Shown one piece after another: positions 1 through 11,328 of a stretch of DNA of 64,000 bases. The stretch lies in contig CM066287.1 in NCBI GenBank assembly GCA_033816765.1, positions 5,394,001 to 5,458,000 of the forward strand, written 5' to 3'. Position 1 is the stretch's first letter; the number at the start of each line of letters is the position of its first letter. Under the pieces are notes generated by a model, which was given only the letters and a program-made list of their open reading frames with translations, searched no databases and was not told where the DNA came from. The stretch is from Nothopassalora personata. Lineage: Eukaryota; Ascomycota; Dothideomycetes; Mycosphaerellales; Mycosphaerellaceae. A program made the translations under genes and the position numbers.

Positions 1-1471
1 CGGAGGTCGAGGTAGTGCTGTCTTTCGCGGCCGGGGTGGACAGCGCGGCGGCGTTCAGGGCCAGAGAGGAGGGCGCGGCACATTCCAGCGCGTGGGCGGT
101 GGAAGAGGCGGACAGCAAGGCTTCAACGACCGGGGTCGTGGTGGGAGACGAGGTGGTCGCTTTGGCTGGAAAGACTGGGACAAGCCACAGCGCAACCGAG
201 AGGCATCCGTGCAGCCCAAGGACTCGTGGCGGTTGCTGGAAGAGCTTGAATTCAACAGACTGTCGAAGCTCAACCTCGACACCGGCGAAGGCGAGGACCT
301 CGACGACTATGGCTTCCTCTACTACTACGACCGCAGTTTCGACAAGCAGCCAGGTGCACCCACCTCGATGCGCAAGCTTACTGTTCTCGACCGCGCCGCC
401 TACAACGTTACAACATCGTCCGATCCAGTCATACAAGAACTGGCCGACAAGGACGAGGCCACCATCTTCGCTACTGACAACATTCTCTCGATGCTCATGT
501 GCGCACCTCGTAGTGTATACAGTTGGGATATCGTGCTGTTGAAGCAGGGTAACAAGATCTACCTTGACAAGCGTGAGGGCAGTAGTCTCGATATGGTTAC
601 GGTCAATGAGAACGCTGCAGACGCGCCACTCGAGATGAGCGAAGGCAACAAGGACCAGATCAACAGCCCTGGCGCCCTCAAGGAGGAAGCTACACACATC
701 AACAATGTGTTCCCTCTACAGGTTGTGCAGGAATCCGAGACCATGAAGCGCGACATGAACAACGAGCACCCATTCTACAATGCCAACGAAGAGACCGATC
801 CTCCTGCGTCCAAGGCATACAAGTACCGACGATTCGATCTTTCTCTGGAGGCCGACACTGAGCCGCTGCATCTCGTGGTCCGTTCCGAGCTGGATGCTGT
901 CGTGAAGAACAACATCAGTGGCGAGGACCAGTTCCTGACCATTCACGCGCTGAACGAGTTCGACAATAAGGCGCAAGGTGCGGGTGGTGCTCTGGACTGG
1001 AGATCGAAGCTCGCCTCGCAACGAGGTGCCGTGGTCGCCACCGAGATGAAGAACAACTCTTGCAAACTTGCACGCTGGACCGTGCAATCGATCCTTGGTA
1101 AGGCCGATATCATGAAGCTAGGGTAAGTCTGCTTGATGGGATCAAGGTATGGCAGATACTAACCATCTCTCAGATTCGTGTCTCGTGCCAACCCCAAGTC
1201 CACCAATGAGCATGTCATCCTTGGCGTGCTTGGCTACAAGCCTCGCGAGTTTGCTAACCAGATGAACCTGAACCTCAACAACGGTTGGGCCATCGTCCGC
1301 ACGTTCATCGATCTGGTGATGAAGGAGCCAGGCGATGGCAAGTTCGTCCTCGTCAAGGACCCCAACAAGCCAGTAATGCGTCTCTACAACGTGCCACCAA
1401 ACACATTCGAAGAGGACGAGGATGCCGGCGAGGCGTTCTCGACAGTGCCAGAGGAAGGAGTCGATGACTAG
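1..1471 (+). CDS. Eukaryotic translation initiation factor 3 subunit D (eIF3d), 5' end missing
   Basis: This is the eIF3d subunit of the cytoplasmic eIF3 complex, which carries the alternative cap-binding fold. The frame is open from base 2 with no start, so the gene begins before the window. The visible part is 472 residues: an RGG-rich stretch over the first 40 or so residues ([10 protein letters not shown] type), then the conserved eIF3d core, then an acidic C-terminus ending EEGVDD. Exon 1 runs to 1122. An intron at 1123-1173 (GTAAGT donor, ACTAAC branch, CAG acceptor) splits a Gly codon. Exon 2 is 1174-1471 and reads on as [18 protein letters not shown], a conserved eIF3d motif. Family members are usually about 560-580 aa, so roughly 100 N-terminal residues are lost at the window edge. 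Identity comes from recognised family sequence. Confidence 0.93.
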
Positions 1472-1636
1472 ATGCCTCTGATCGTCTTTGAAGGCACAGA
1501 CACAATCATCGCGGGTCTTGGCCGCCCTGACAGTGGAGATAACGACCAACGATAACTTCTTCATCTCCACTTTCTTATCGCCTTCAAGAATTCATGAGTT
1601 CGCAATATACAAGCTCAGGTGCTTCTCTAACCTCGC

Positions 1637-1879
1637 CTATCTCAACAGCGCACCAACAACAGCCTGAAGGAATAGTGCTAACAAGACCGTGACGAAGATC
1701 TGATGCACAGTTCGCTCGAACATGTATGTCGACACGATGCCGACGCATGCCCCAGGTATCACTGTGCGCAAGTCGCCTTCATTGCCAGAGCCAAGAGAGC
1801 CTCCCATCGCCCTGCCGAACGCGCCTCTAGCGATGGCTCTCAGACTTGAATTGGGCGAGCGGGTGTCTGCTCCAGCCAT
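1637..1879 (-). CDS. Possible small single-pass membrane protein (hypothetical)
   Basis: This is an 80-codon reading frame from the second in-frame Met (MAGADTRSPN). An earlier Met at 1939 would add 20 residues. The N-terminal half is basic and Gly/Ser-rich (SLRAIARGAFGRAMGG). The C-terminal half contains one or two hydrophobic stretches (IPGACVGIVSTYMF and IFVTVLLALFLQAVVGALL) and ends directly after the second. It lies convergent to eIF3d, 165 bases past its stop. I do not recognise a family. The hydrophobic tail makes it more than random, but it may be a chance frame in the 3' flank. No function is proposed. Confidence 0.33.
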   Translation of the reverse strand: MAGADTRSPNSSLRAIARGAFGRAMGGSLGSGNEGDLRTVIPGACVGIVSTYMFERTVHQIFVTVLLALFLQAVVGALLR

Positions 1880-3787
1880 GGAATCACCTAGAATATGAGA
1901 TCGGTTGTTGTGCGTCGTACGACATACACCAATCGGCATTTGCTAGCTACCGAATGGATTCATGGTACTGTACTGTAAGATGTGAGTTCTCAATGAGGAC
2001 AAAAAACTACGGCTGCAACATAGAGGTTATTGAGGTGCGATTGGAGCATTGCTGCGTGCGTGGCAGTGCATGATGGTGGTCTTGAGCGTAGATGCTGTTG
2101 TGTAACAGCAAGGCGGCTGACGAGTACGAACGCGTGACATCCTGGGAAGTGATCAGAAAGTATTGCCATCACATGGGCCTAGTACTTTCGTCGTAGGCAG
2201 TTGTACTGCATTTGACCTTGTCTATGCTACCTGCGTCTTGTGTTCAGCGTTGACTGACGACTGTGTCTTTGCGACCATCTTGCGGTAGGCAACTGCCGCA
2301 AGAGCTCGCCATGGAAATGTTGTCAAAGTAGTAATCTGGGTTCAGTGAGGATTTTGTCGTCGAACCGACGGTCAAAGATTCGGGCCATGTGCTCGTGTGG
2401 AACAAGGCGCTGGTAAGACGCTGTCAAGTTTGAGTGTGGAAATTCGACAATGTCCATCACCATGACAATCCGATGCGAGGAGCACCATCTTGAGGATTGC
2501 ATATGATGATGACAGACACGTATGATGGTGTGAGGTCCAGAGATGGGAAGTGTCAACAGCAAGATGCTTGTGTAACAGCATCCTCGGCTCAACACAATCA
2601 CGGACGCTGTGGCTGAGCATTGTCATCATGGCTTCCTTCCCCTTCCCCTCCAACATGGTTGCTGGCTGCATGGTGTGCAATAATCGTTGCTATTGAGGCC
2701 GCCCACTACTGCCCATAGCATTGCACGGGCATGATCCACCCAGACCACGGCGCCATCAGCTATGCCGACGGATACTTGCAGCTTGACTCACTCTAGCTGG
2801 TGACTCGGAGTGTGTACACGCTCGAAGCTCGAGTCGGTGACTTTAGACTGCAGAAGGAGAGCTCGTCAGAACGGAGGGAGACAGCACTGCCGACAGCACT
2901 CGGCACATCGACTCATTGTCGGCAACGGTTGGCATTGGAAACGTGGTTGGCCCTGGCAGCCAGCGCCCTCTTGCGACGTGCAAAAGTACCATATCGTCGC
3001 ATACGGAGGGGCGCTGATAGCCGTGCCAGGAAGAACGCTGCGCCTCAGATCACGATGGCTGCGCCTCACTAAAACTGTGGAATATTGATTGGTGAGATAC
3101 TGTACAGTAGTAGCATGCAAGCAAGTCTTGCGTGCAGCGGAACTTGGCCCACACGCCGTCGTTTTTTCATCATGCAGACGAGACCGGTCAGTACGCGGTA
3201 TCGCTAACGGGCAGCCTGAGCAAGCAGAGGTGGAGCTTGGCGGCAGTGCTGCCTGTGGCCTCACCTCTGATGATGTGATGGCCTGAACCAATCGCCGTCA
3301 CACAATTCTGCCTGTAGTCTTACCAGGCAACCCTCGTCTCCCCTCTGACTGTTTCGCCCTCTGCTTCAGGACCGGGAGCTTGTTTTAGTTAGCGCTACCG
3401 GTGTCCGAATACTGTACTGTACTCTCCTCGAGCGCAAGCTGTCTGATGAAATAATAATGCGAGAGCCTTTTGGATACATACAGTACAGTACCTCCACCCT
3501 GGTCAGACGCTACCTTCGTTGCCTTGGAGGCAGCGCCCTCTCGCGCCTCAGGATGCAGCTTTGATATATCTTCTGCCTTCCTCTCTACCTGACGACTTCT
3601 TTCATTCCTCCAATCTCATCACTGCCTCCAACCACCAAGCATACCATTCGTTGCCCTGCAACGCCTTGCGCCATACTCACTCGACGCTACTACTGCCCAT
3701 TGACCAACGACATCGTCGCCGTGCCAATCACCCGCTCCAGTCTGGTCGCCGTCGATTCCCTTAGTCAGCGGCAGACCACCAACCAAC
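1880..3787. other. Intergenic region, gene-poor, with TACTGTAC-type repeats
   Basis: No convincing coding region was seen. Short open frames here lack family resemblance and overlap one another. The stretch contains several copies of a TACTGTAC/GTACAGTA word: TACTGTACTGTA at about 1966-1977, the perfect 12-bp palindrome TACTGTACAGTA at 3098-3109, TACTGTACTGTAC at 3410-3422 and TACAGTACAGTAC at 3479-3491. The last two lie 300-380 bases upstream of the next gene's start codon. Confidence 0.6.
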
Positions 3788-4576
3788 ATGTCTTCGTCGC
3801 GACAACGATCGATCAGGCCGGTCATCGTCGAGGTCAAGCCTGACAGTGCGCCGACCTCCAACGTTGCCCCATCCAGCCCATCATCACCAAAAGCAGTACG
3901 CTTTGCGCCAAAGTCAGAAGACAGAGCATCACGACCACTCTCCTCCACCGAAGCTTGGTCGTTGTATCACTTCGAAAACCATGCACGCCATTGCCCAGCC
4001 TGCTACTACCCCCTGGAGGTCTACCGCCGAGGCGACCGACTATGTCCAGCAGGACACGGACTGGCACACGACGTCGCCTACCACGTCTACCATCTAAACG
4101 GAGAAGTCTACAGCACAACCAAAGACTCCAACTCCAAGCTCGTCCGTGTCGAGGTCCCTCACGGCTACCATCAAGTCCGCTCTCTCCTCCGATCGATGGA
4201 ATCTCGGCTGCGATCCCACAGAGCACCACCCCTCGTCAGCTACGATCGAACATATCCCATCCCCTCACGCAAGTCGTGGACCCCAGGGGCCGAGCCCGAG
4301 CACGCGCTCCTGGAGCCCGCCACATCCTCGCGCCGACGGTCCACCCCCCGATCCGTGCGCTACTCCACCACCGTCATCGTGGACGACGACATCGAGGACG
4401 TCTCGGCAATGACATCGAAACTCTCAAACACATCCAGTAGCCAGGTCAGGCGAGGAACGCTCTATGAGAAGGAGATGCAGCGGAAGCCAAAGGACTACCG
4501 CGTGGAAGTGCGGGAACCTTCTGACCCGAGCAGGAAGGAGAGGAGGCGGCATCGCGATAGCGGTGTCTTCTTCTAA
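3788..4576 (+). CDS. Conserved-looking hypothetical protein with a Cys/His zinc-ribbon-like core
   Basis: This is a single-exon protein of 262 residues that I cannot name. After a Ser/Pro-rich N-terminus comes a compact core at about residues 58-110. It contains HARHCPACYYPLEVYRRG, then a second CPAGHG knuckle and a tyrosine-rich segment (HVYHLNGEVYSTTKD). The C-x2-C and C-x3-H spacing resembles a small zinc-binding ribbon. The remaining C-terminal half is basic, Ser/Arg-rich and probably disordered, ending RRHRDSGVFF. The start at 3788 is the first ATG and sits in an ATCAACATGTC-like context. Codon usage looks like the neighbours. It may be a lineage-restricted fungal protein. The zinc-binding role is inferred only from Cys/His spacing. 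Confidence 0.72.
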   Translation: MSSSRQRSIRPVIVEVKPDSAPTSNVAPSSPSSPKAVRFAPKSEDRASRPLSSTEAWSLYHFENHARHCPACYYPLEVYRRGDRLCPAGHGLAHDVAYHVYHLNGEVYSTTKDSNSKLVRVEVPHGYHQVRSLLRSMESRLRSHRAPPLVSYDRTYPIPSRKSWTPGAEPEHALLEPATSSRRRSTPRSVRYSTTVIVDDDIEDVSAMTSKLSNTSSSQVRRGTLYEKEMQRKPKDYRVEVREPSDPSRKERRRHRDSGVFF

Positions 4577-5548
4577 GTGATGGGGATGCTTTGGAAATCA
4601 TTGTGAGACGATTTCTGCCTCTTGCGCTTCACGCCGGGATCGAGAAGGATGTTTTATCATGGGAGGATGGTCACACTTGTTAGCGCTTCGGTTTGGAAAG
4701 AGAGATACCCCGATGCCAGTCGCGCAAGCTAGATAGGCTGATGATCGCCATGTTCGAATTGAAAGAGATTTGACGATCGACAACCATGCAGCTGTTGGAC
4801 AGGAAGGACCTCTCGTGTCACATTCTGATCTTGTGCATCTAAAAACAACAACAATGTTCGTTTCATCTCGTCAGAACCGCCGGTCCGGACTTAAAATCCG
4901 CCCCCATGTCCAATCCTTCTCCTTGCCCCATCAACGAAGTCGCAAAATCCAGGAGCTAATAACCTCACAACACGCCGAGTGAGTTAGCCTGTAATCCCAA
5001 GTCCAATTTTCACCTGTACAAAGGTGCCGAGTGAGTGCCGTGAAATTCCATCCAATAACCGCAACGCCCGACGATCGCCGGGAAAGTGATGACATCGCAT
5101 TGTGCCCAAAACACGACTCCACGTAAACAATCAGCTTTCTTTATCCCGGAACCCTGATCGCACGCAGCTGTAAACCCGGCAACCAGAAGCTGCGTCGCTG
5201 CCCAACCTGGTTGCGTCTCTATCATCATGGTGGTAGTGATAAGGAGCCTACCCATTTGCATGTTGCCCTTTCTATAATCGTTGTCGTCGTCATGTGTTGT
5301 CCGTTCCGTGTATTATCTCTATCCGTGTGATGCCGGTGATATGAGTTGGAGGGTGATGTGTTGCCCAATGATGCCCAAAACTTAATTGTGCTGCTCCAGC
5401 GAATGGTGAGGGGCATTGATGTGCAAAGAGCTTGTCAAAGTTATACTCAAGTCGACGGCTTCTGCTCATCATCATCGTCCACGTCGTCATCTGCAGCCAT
5501 GCAGCTCATCTTCGAAATACTGCAAAGCGCACCTCGCACTTGTGGCTT
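4577..5548. other. Intergenic region between convergent genes
   Basis: This roughly 970-base stretch separates the 3' end of the Cys/His-rich protein gene from the 3' end of creD. I see no coding region, RNA gene or repeat that I can support. It should hold the 3' UTRs and polyadenylation sites of both genes. Confidence 0.55.
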
Positions 5549-7537
5549 CTAGCTTCGAGCGCGCAGCATCCTGAGGCGTGAGTCGTCGTCGTGCGCGGAA
5601 TGTGCTCGCTCCGGAGCTCGTTGCGCATGGTTCCCATGACTGACATTGTTATTCAGATTTAGCGCGGTCATAGGCGTGGTCAAGATCCGCCGATCGCTAT
5701 GACTTGTCGGCGTGCTGTTTCCTGTGCCATTTCCAGTCCGGACGTGCGCTTGACCTGGTCTCTGGATCACAGGACTCAGACTGCCTGGACTGGGCGGTCG
5801 CGACGTGGCATACTCGTAACTCGGCGGGACCTCTGTGAAAGGCGTGACGGCTCCAGGAGTGCGCAAAGCAGCGCCATAAGACGGAACGCGAAGTAGGTCA
5901 TCCATATCATAGTCCTGCGTATGCACGATCTCCGGATGCGCTTCATCGGAGGTCCGGCGGGACATTGGTGCGCTGGCGTTGGGCGAATGGCCATTCGACG
6001 CAGATGGCGAGCCGACTGGGAAGTATGAACCTGCACTTCGCGGTGCTGACCTATAGGCTTGGCGAACGCTGCGTTCGGGCGAGTGACCATTCGCGCTCTC
6101 GGACAGCCCGTAGGCAGGCGTGCTGCCGCCCGAGGGACTGGGATTTTGCGAAGCGGTATTCGAAATAGTTCCGTTGGAGCTAGATCCATTCAGATCCTGA
6201 AGATTTGCTAATCGAGAGTGCAGCAAGTGTGGCATAGCACTTCCGTGGTGAGCGGCAGGATCGTCATTAGCAATGCCATTCATGGACAACACATTCTCGT
6301 GTGAGCCTCTTCTACTTTGGGCCATCAATCCAGCTGGTGTTCCTGGTCCACTGCCCGCCCTGCTCATGAAGCCGCTCGGGTCAATGCCGCTGTAGATCTG
6401 ATCCAGCTGGTGGCGTCCGTACTCGGGTGGCGCTACCACAGCTGTTTCGCTGCTGTTCAGTTGTTCATCCGAGACGCCATTGATGGTGCCCGTCACCTCA
6501 TTGCTCTCGTCCACTGGCAAATTCGGAGAGATGAATAGTTTCACAGGAAGTCGGCAGACCAGCTGCGAGATATGTCCTTCCGGATTGTGGATGTTGACCA
6601 TCAACTTGAAGCGATGAGTAATGTTGATGTTGTGCAAGTCCACATCCTGCCGGCAGATGTTGAGCGACTTGGGCAAGGGCAGCGTTGCTTTGAATCTGTA
6701 CATCTCGTCGGCCATCATGGGGTCCGCCGCTGTCTCTTCCTCGTAAGTGATGCGGGATTGCTCCGGAAACTCCATGTCAGCCTTCGCCACCTCGGACTCT
6801 TCAGTCTTTGACCTGTCTCCGCGTATGTCAGGCACTTCGGCGGCCTGTATGCGCTTCACCACAGTCTCCATGAGGCGGAGCTCTATCTTGCCTAACCGAA
6901 TGCCCTTCTTGATCGGGGACAGTTCGACGTCTGCGGTAATCGAGGTTCCAAACACTATGGCATCTGTTGGGATCGAGATGCTGTAGGAGATCTTGTTGGC
7001 CCAAATGTCCGCATTCACGCGCGAGCGCGTCATCTCCATACTATCTTGACCCAGCGTTCTCACAATGCGTATGTGCTCCTGCGCGATGAGGTCTTTGGCG
7101 TTCCAGCCCGGCCTCGAGACGCTCGCGTGGATGTGGTATGCAATGTATGTCTCCCTAAGACCTTCGACGCTCTCTGGCATAGAGGGATCCAGCTCGAACT
7201 CGAACGGCCATTCTATGGTGCCCGCCTTGACTTTGTGGGCGCTTTCGATGCCGAGTCGCTGCTCTTGGTTCCAAAACACCCTCTTGTCCGTGATGTCGCC
7301 AGCGGATACGCCGCTCATGTACCACCAGCTGAGCTTCCGCTTGCCCTCCAATCTCACTTTCGGCTTGAGGATGCTCATGGCTTCAGGGCAATGCAGCCGC
7401 ACCCGCCCCGTGAGCTTGACTGTGTGGGCCTCATGTTCGGTGCCGTGGAAGACAATAAAGCGATCGTCGGGCACAATCTCGAGCGAGGGTTTCTGATGTC
7501 GCACACTGTGTGCATGATTTCTGGGAGTGGGAACCAT
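5549..7537 (-). CDS. creD: CreD-type alpha-arrestin (HulA/Rsp5 ubiquitin-ligase adaptor)
   Basis: This is an alpha-arrestin adaptor that recruits a Nedd4/Rsp5-type HECT ligase (HulA) to plasma-membrane transporters, as known for Aspergillus CreD and yeast Rod1/Rog3. The 662-residue single exon has an arrestin N-domain (about residues 18-170; IVFHGTEHEAH, then GSMPESVEGL-like DPSMPESVEGL), an arrestin C-domain (about 180-345, ending LPVKLFISPNLPVDESNEV), and a long Ser/Pro-rich tail. The tail carries two PPxY motifs, PPEY (about residue 375) and PPSY (near 585), which bind WW domains. It also has the CreD-typical stretch SGPGTPAGL and a VPSYGAALRTP motif. The start at 7537 is the first ATG before the arrestin fold. 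The creC gene lies about 1.1 kb upstream in the same orientation. Identity rests on clear full-length resemblance to CreD. Confidence 0.9.
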   Translation of the reverse strand: MVPTPRNHAHSVRHQKPSLEIVPDDRFIVFHGTEHEAHTVKLTGRVRLHCPEAMSILKPKVRLEGKRKLSWWYMSGVSAGDITDKRVFWNQEQRLGIESAHKVKAGTIEWPFEFELDPSMPESVEGLRETYIAYHIHASVSRPGWNAKDLIAQEHIRIVRTLGQDSMEMTRSRVNADIWANKISYSISIPTDAIVFGTSITADVELSPIKKGIRLGKIELRLMETVVKRIQAAEVPDIRGDRSKTEESEVAKADMEFPEQSRITYEEETAADPMMADEMYRFKATLPLPKSLNICRQDVDLHNINITHRFKLMVNIHNPEGHISQLVCRLPVKLFISPNLPVDESNEVTGTINGVSDEQLNSSETAVVAPPEYGRHQLDQIYSGIDPSGFMSRAGSGPGTPAGLMAQSRRGSHENVLSMNGIANDDPAAHHGSAMPHLLHSRLANLQDLNGSSSNGTISNTASQNPSPSGGSTPAYGLSESANGHSPERSVRQAYRSAPRSAGSYFPVGSPSASNGHSPNASAPMSRRTSDEAHPEIVHTQDYDMDDLLRVPSYGAALRTPGAVTPFTEVPPSYEYATSRPPSPGSLSPVIQRPGQAHVRTGNGTGNSTPTSHSDRRILTTPMTALNLNNNVSHGNHAQRAPERAHSAHDDDSRLRMLRARS

Positions 7538-8623
7538 GTTGCTGCTCCGCCCAGGGAAGCTGGGCCAGCTCAGCGCTGGAGGCTGCGCAGTTCCGTGTGA
7601 GCCAGCCAGATTTGCGAGGCACCCTGGTGGTGTGAGGGTGTGTGAGTGGAAAGACTACTGAGGATGATGTCCAGTGATAGGTTGTCCTTGGAGAATCTCT
7701 TTGTGCGGAGTTGCCGTGACTGTTGATATGCAGATATGCGTCTGTGACAGTTGCTGCAGCGGTAGCAAGCTAGACACGAGCAGTTGCACTGCCCAGCAGA
7801 CGTGGCCACGCGCGAAAAGTCATCCAACACATGCCCCGTCCGTGCTGTCTGGTGCTGTGGACGTGCAAACAACGGCGGAAAGAATGCTCGTCCAGTCGGC
7901 ACGATAAAAAACAATGGACCCTAATAATAAGGACTACTACAAGACGGCAAGGAACTCTGGAAAGCGGGCACCGCGGTAGGACCGCATGGCAATGGTGGTG
8001 GCCGCTGCCGCTGTCTTTGCACGCACGTTCCGAATAGAACGATATCGTTACATATAAGGAAATAGATGACGATGAGGTGAGAACTTCTCAGGTGAGCGCA
8101 TCACGCAATTACGCTGCCACCACGTGCAGCTGCGCAATACTTTCCATCGGTGACGCCACAACCTGCATGCTGTCGATCCCACAGCGACCCACAGCCGCGA
8201 ATCAAGCCTTGAAACTTTGCTTGTGCTCGGCCACTGACGGCGTTGAGAGATTTTCGGCAGAGTTTTGCTGTTCATCAAAGTGCGATACTCTTATGTACAA
8301 TTGAATTTGGTCAAGGCTTGCTTGATCCTCATCCCACGTGTTGTGAGCAGGCATTCCGCTGACCGGCAAGCACGCTGCGAGCACGGTGCAAATGCACACA
8401 CCAAGCCGACCGACTGTTAGCTTCACGTCACATTTCACGCACCAATTGCGGCCGTGTGTTGCACAGAGTCTGCTATCACAAGGCGAAACGAACTCCAGCA
8501 ATCCAGCATCCACAACATCGAGGCGTGTGTGAAGCTTTCCAGCCCGATGCGTCTCCTCTATCTCGCGGCAGTCCTGTGTCACATGCGTGCATATGTAATG
8601 AGCTAACGCATTCCCTGGACGTG
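7538..8623. other. Intergenic region between creC and creD
   Basis: This roughly 1.1 kb stretch is the promoter side of creD and the 3' flank of creC. No coding frame here resembles a known family. No tRNA, repeat or hairpin was noticed. Confidence 0.5.
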
Positions 8624-10744
8624 CTAGGCTCCACTCTCAGTTGGCCGGTCCCATTCGCGCACATGCCCTGCGATAAGAATCAGCATAGAACTCACACCAC
8701 AAGAGCATGTCGAGTCAGGCAGCAGATGGGACACCGTGCGACCACGCAGTGGGTCTCACAGTCCCAACCAAACCACGAAAGACAACAACAGGGATGAAGC
8801 GGAGCACATACCATCTTTACAACTCGTAAGGATGCAACCTTCCTCAAACCCAAGCCAGCAGAGTGGATGTTGATCAACGCCTTTGCTCATTACAGGTGGG
8901 AGAACTGGCACGGTTGCCTTCGCATCGACTGCATGCACCACGTCCTCTCCCACTCCGTCAGCCTCTCCACTCTGCGTCTGCGTGAGATTCGAGTCACTTC
9001 TGAACCGATTGACAGTCGCAGCGCTTTGTTTCCTCCCATCGGGCGGGAAAGCCGAAGACATGCTGCCTCTTGCGCGCATAGCCTTCGGACGTCCTAGCAT
9101 ACCAACGGAGAAGTCCCATAGCAGTAAGCGGCAATCCTCTCCAACGCTGCCGAAGCGATAATTACGCTCATCACACCGCCACGGGTCAAACTTGACGTCG
9201 GTCACCCAGGAGTGATGGCCAACACAACGCGCGACTAACGCCCGGTCAACGAGCGACCAGATGCTGATCAGGTCGTCTTGGCTTCCAGTAAGTACATAGC
9301 GGCCATCTGGCGACCATGTAACGCAAAGCATCGCACCATAGTACGAGCGGAAGACGTCCAGAACACGTTCTTGGATGTAGTCCAGGATGGTCAACGATCC
9401 ATCCTCACTCACAACCGCCAGAAGTTGGCCGTCTGGTGAAAACGCCATATCGTTGAGCTTCATGTTGGATATCTTCCACGCTGCCACGGGATTCGTTTTC
9501 TGATTTTGTGACTGGACAGACTTCAGAACGCGGAACTTGGTCTGCGCCGCCACTGCATTGTTACCACCATCAGCATGACCATGTCCGTTCTCGGTAGATG
9601 AGGTCTCCTCAGGTGCGAAGTCCACGTCTTCCTTCTCCTTATCGTAGACTACCAGGGATCCGTCCATGTGCGCAGCGATGAAGAGATTCTCCTTGTTCGG
9701 CATCCACGCGATTGAAGATACGGCAGAGGAGTTGATCATGCCGTTCTTGTTGAGACGAGCATATTTTTGCGACATTGGCTCGTACCATATAATATCTGAT
9801 GTGTTGAAGCCTAGTACCAGATCAAGGTGATGGCTGGACTTTGTCACGGGATTCAGGTCATGGCACAGGGCATGAGCTTTGGTGAAGAGCACTTTCGTCA
9901 GGTTCTCTGTCTTGATATCGGATGATAAGTCGAGCCACACAAATGCACGGTTGACGTTGGCGAAAGCGAGTAGTCCTTCCGCTGATCGATCGTTCAGGCG
10001 TTTCTGTAGTGCCTCGTGCGGTATCACTCGGCTGACATATGACGAGTTCGACTTGATGATGTTATTTTTGGGCTTCGCTCTTTGGTCTTTCTTGTTGCCT
10101 TTGATGGGAAGAGGTGCCAGTGCGGGATTGCTATCGCCAAAGGACGAACTATGACTGTAGTAGCCGGCCGAGCCAAACCCGTTCGCGATTGAGCCAGCGT
10201 CACTTTTGGGACTTTGCGCCTCTTCTGCTATGCTTGGCGGTCTGTTTGACCGAGTGCTCTGGTTCGTCGTCGCACGGAAGAGGTTCTGCGAAGGTGGGTT
10301 TCGGGGCGCAAGAACAGCCACTGACAGCTTCACGCCGGCTGTGGGAGGACTGATCGTGGTTGCGAGGGGGTTGTTGTTGGGTTGAGGCGCATCGCTAGGA
10401 TGTGGAGGTGGTGTCGCGAGGTGCAGGTCGTCCTTCAAGGTGTAGGTGCCCTCTCCCAGCACGAGCTGATAATCCGGACCAGTAGGGTGCTCGAGGGTGT
10501 TGTTCGTTTCCAACAGTGGGCCTCCGCCAGGCAACCCCGTGTATAGATTGCCATTGGGATAACGCGGCGGGGGAGGGAGAACACAATAAGGCTGTCAGTG
10601 TACCTGGTCGTGCCAGCAGGTCCTGTATCGATGATAGCACAGATGCAGGGTTGCGGATTGGCTTACAACATCGTGCAGGTCGCGGTGGCTTGTGAGCCTC
10701 GAAGCTCAGGCGGACGGCGGTGCCCGTGTGGTGTTGCTTACCAT
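8624..10744 (-). CDS. creC: CreC, WD40 catabolite-repression protein (partner of CreB deubiquitinase)
   Basis: CreC is a WD40 protein that forms a complex with the CreB ubiquitin hydrolase in carbon catabolite regulation (orthologous to human WDR20/DMWD). The body exon, 8812-10591, reads CVLPPPPRYPNGNLYTG, then DDLHLATPPPHPSDAP and GVKLSVAVL, all CreC landmarks. WD repeats follow, including SPDGQLLAVVSEDGSLTILD and WSPDGRYVLTGSQDDLISIW. The intron at 8668-8811 (GTATGT donor, CAG acceptor) splits the Gly codon of SCKDG. Exon 3 (8624-8667) completes HVREWDRPTESGA before the stop. The 5' end is uncertain. The body frame meets an in-frame stop just above 10594, so an upstream mini-exon is needed. 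I propose ATG at 10742-10744, directly followed by GTAAGC and spliced to 10591. Another ATGTT/GTAAGC site near 10673 is out of phase. Confidence 0.9.
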
Positions 10745-11328
10745 CGTGCTGGGCTCACGCGTGTAAGAAGTCAAAGGATGCATGTGATAGAGGGAGTGAA
10801 AAGGCTCTCGGCGGGTCAATCATGGTTCACGACTCCTCACTAGCCGCTTATCTTGCATGTGACGTGTGGGGAGTCTCTCATTTAGCCGTGGCGTTGGACA
10901 GAAGATAAGACGGGGCTGAGAGAGTCTGGCGAGCCATGAACCTGCAGCGTCTCCGATGCGCTGAGCACCACGAGCACAATCCGCGCAGCTTCACCTTGCC
11001 GAGGATGCACAGATTGTATGTGATGCACGATTGGAGATCTGTCGATCCGGTCTTCGGCTAAGCCACGTTGTGAGCCGTAACACGAGATGTAACTCCATTC
11101 GGCACAGATTTGCACACACATCCCGAACACTGCATCGTGTTGCAATAAGACTTAGCTGCGCTTGAAGAGGTGAATCAGCTCGAGGCAGTGAAAGCCTTGA
11201 GATACATGGCGATTCCTCGCTGCACATAGCACAGTAGGTCGAGTGCCTGCCACGGACATTCTCTCCTCCTCCACAGCCATCCTAGTCTTCGCTTCAGCAC
11301 GACCGCTTCCTTCGACAAGACATGGACG
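10745..11328. other. Divergent promoter region creC / gem1
   Basis: This roughly 580-base region separates the divergently transcribed creC and gem1 genes. No coding region or recognisable repeat was seen. It should hold both core promoters and 5' UTRs. Confidence 0.5.

Noticed and set aside
2323..2680. Overlapping minus-strand frames of about 90-100 codons
   Set aside because: Two frames overlap each other, neither shows a domain or family resemblance, and the region looks non-coding.
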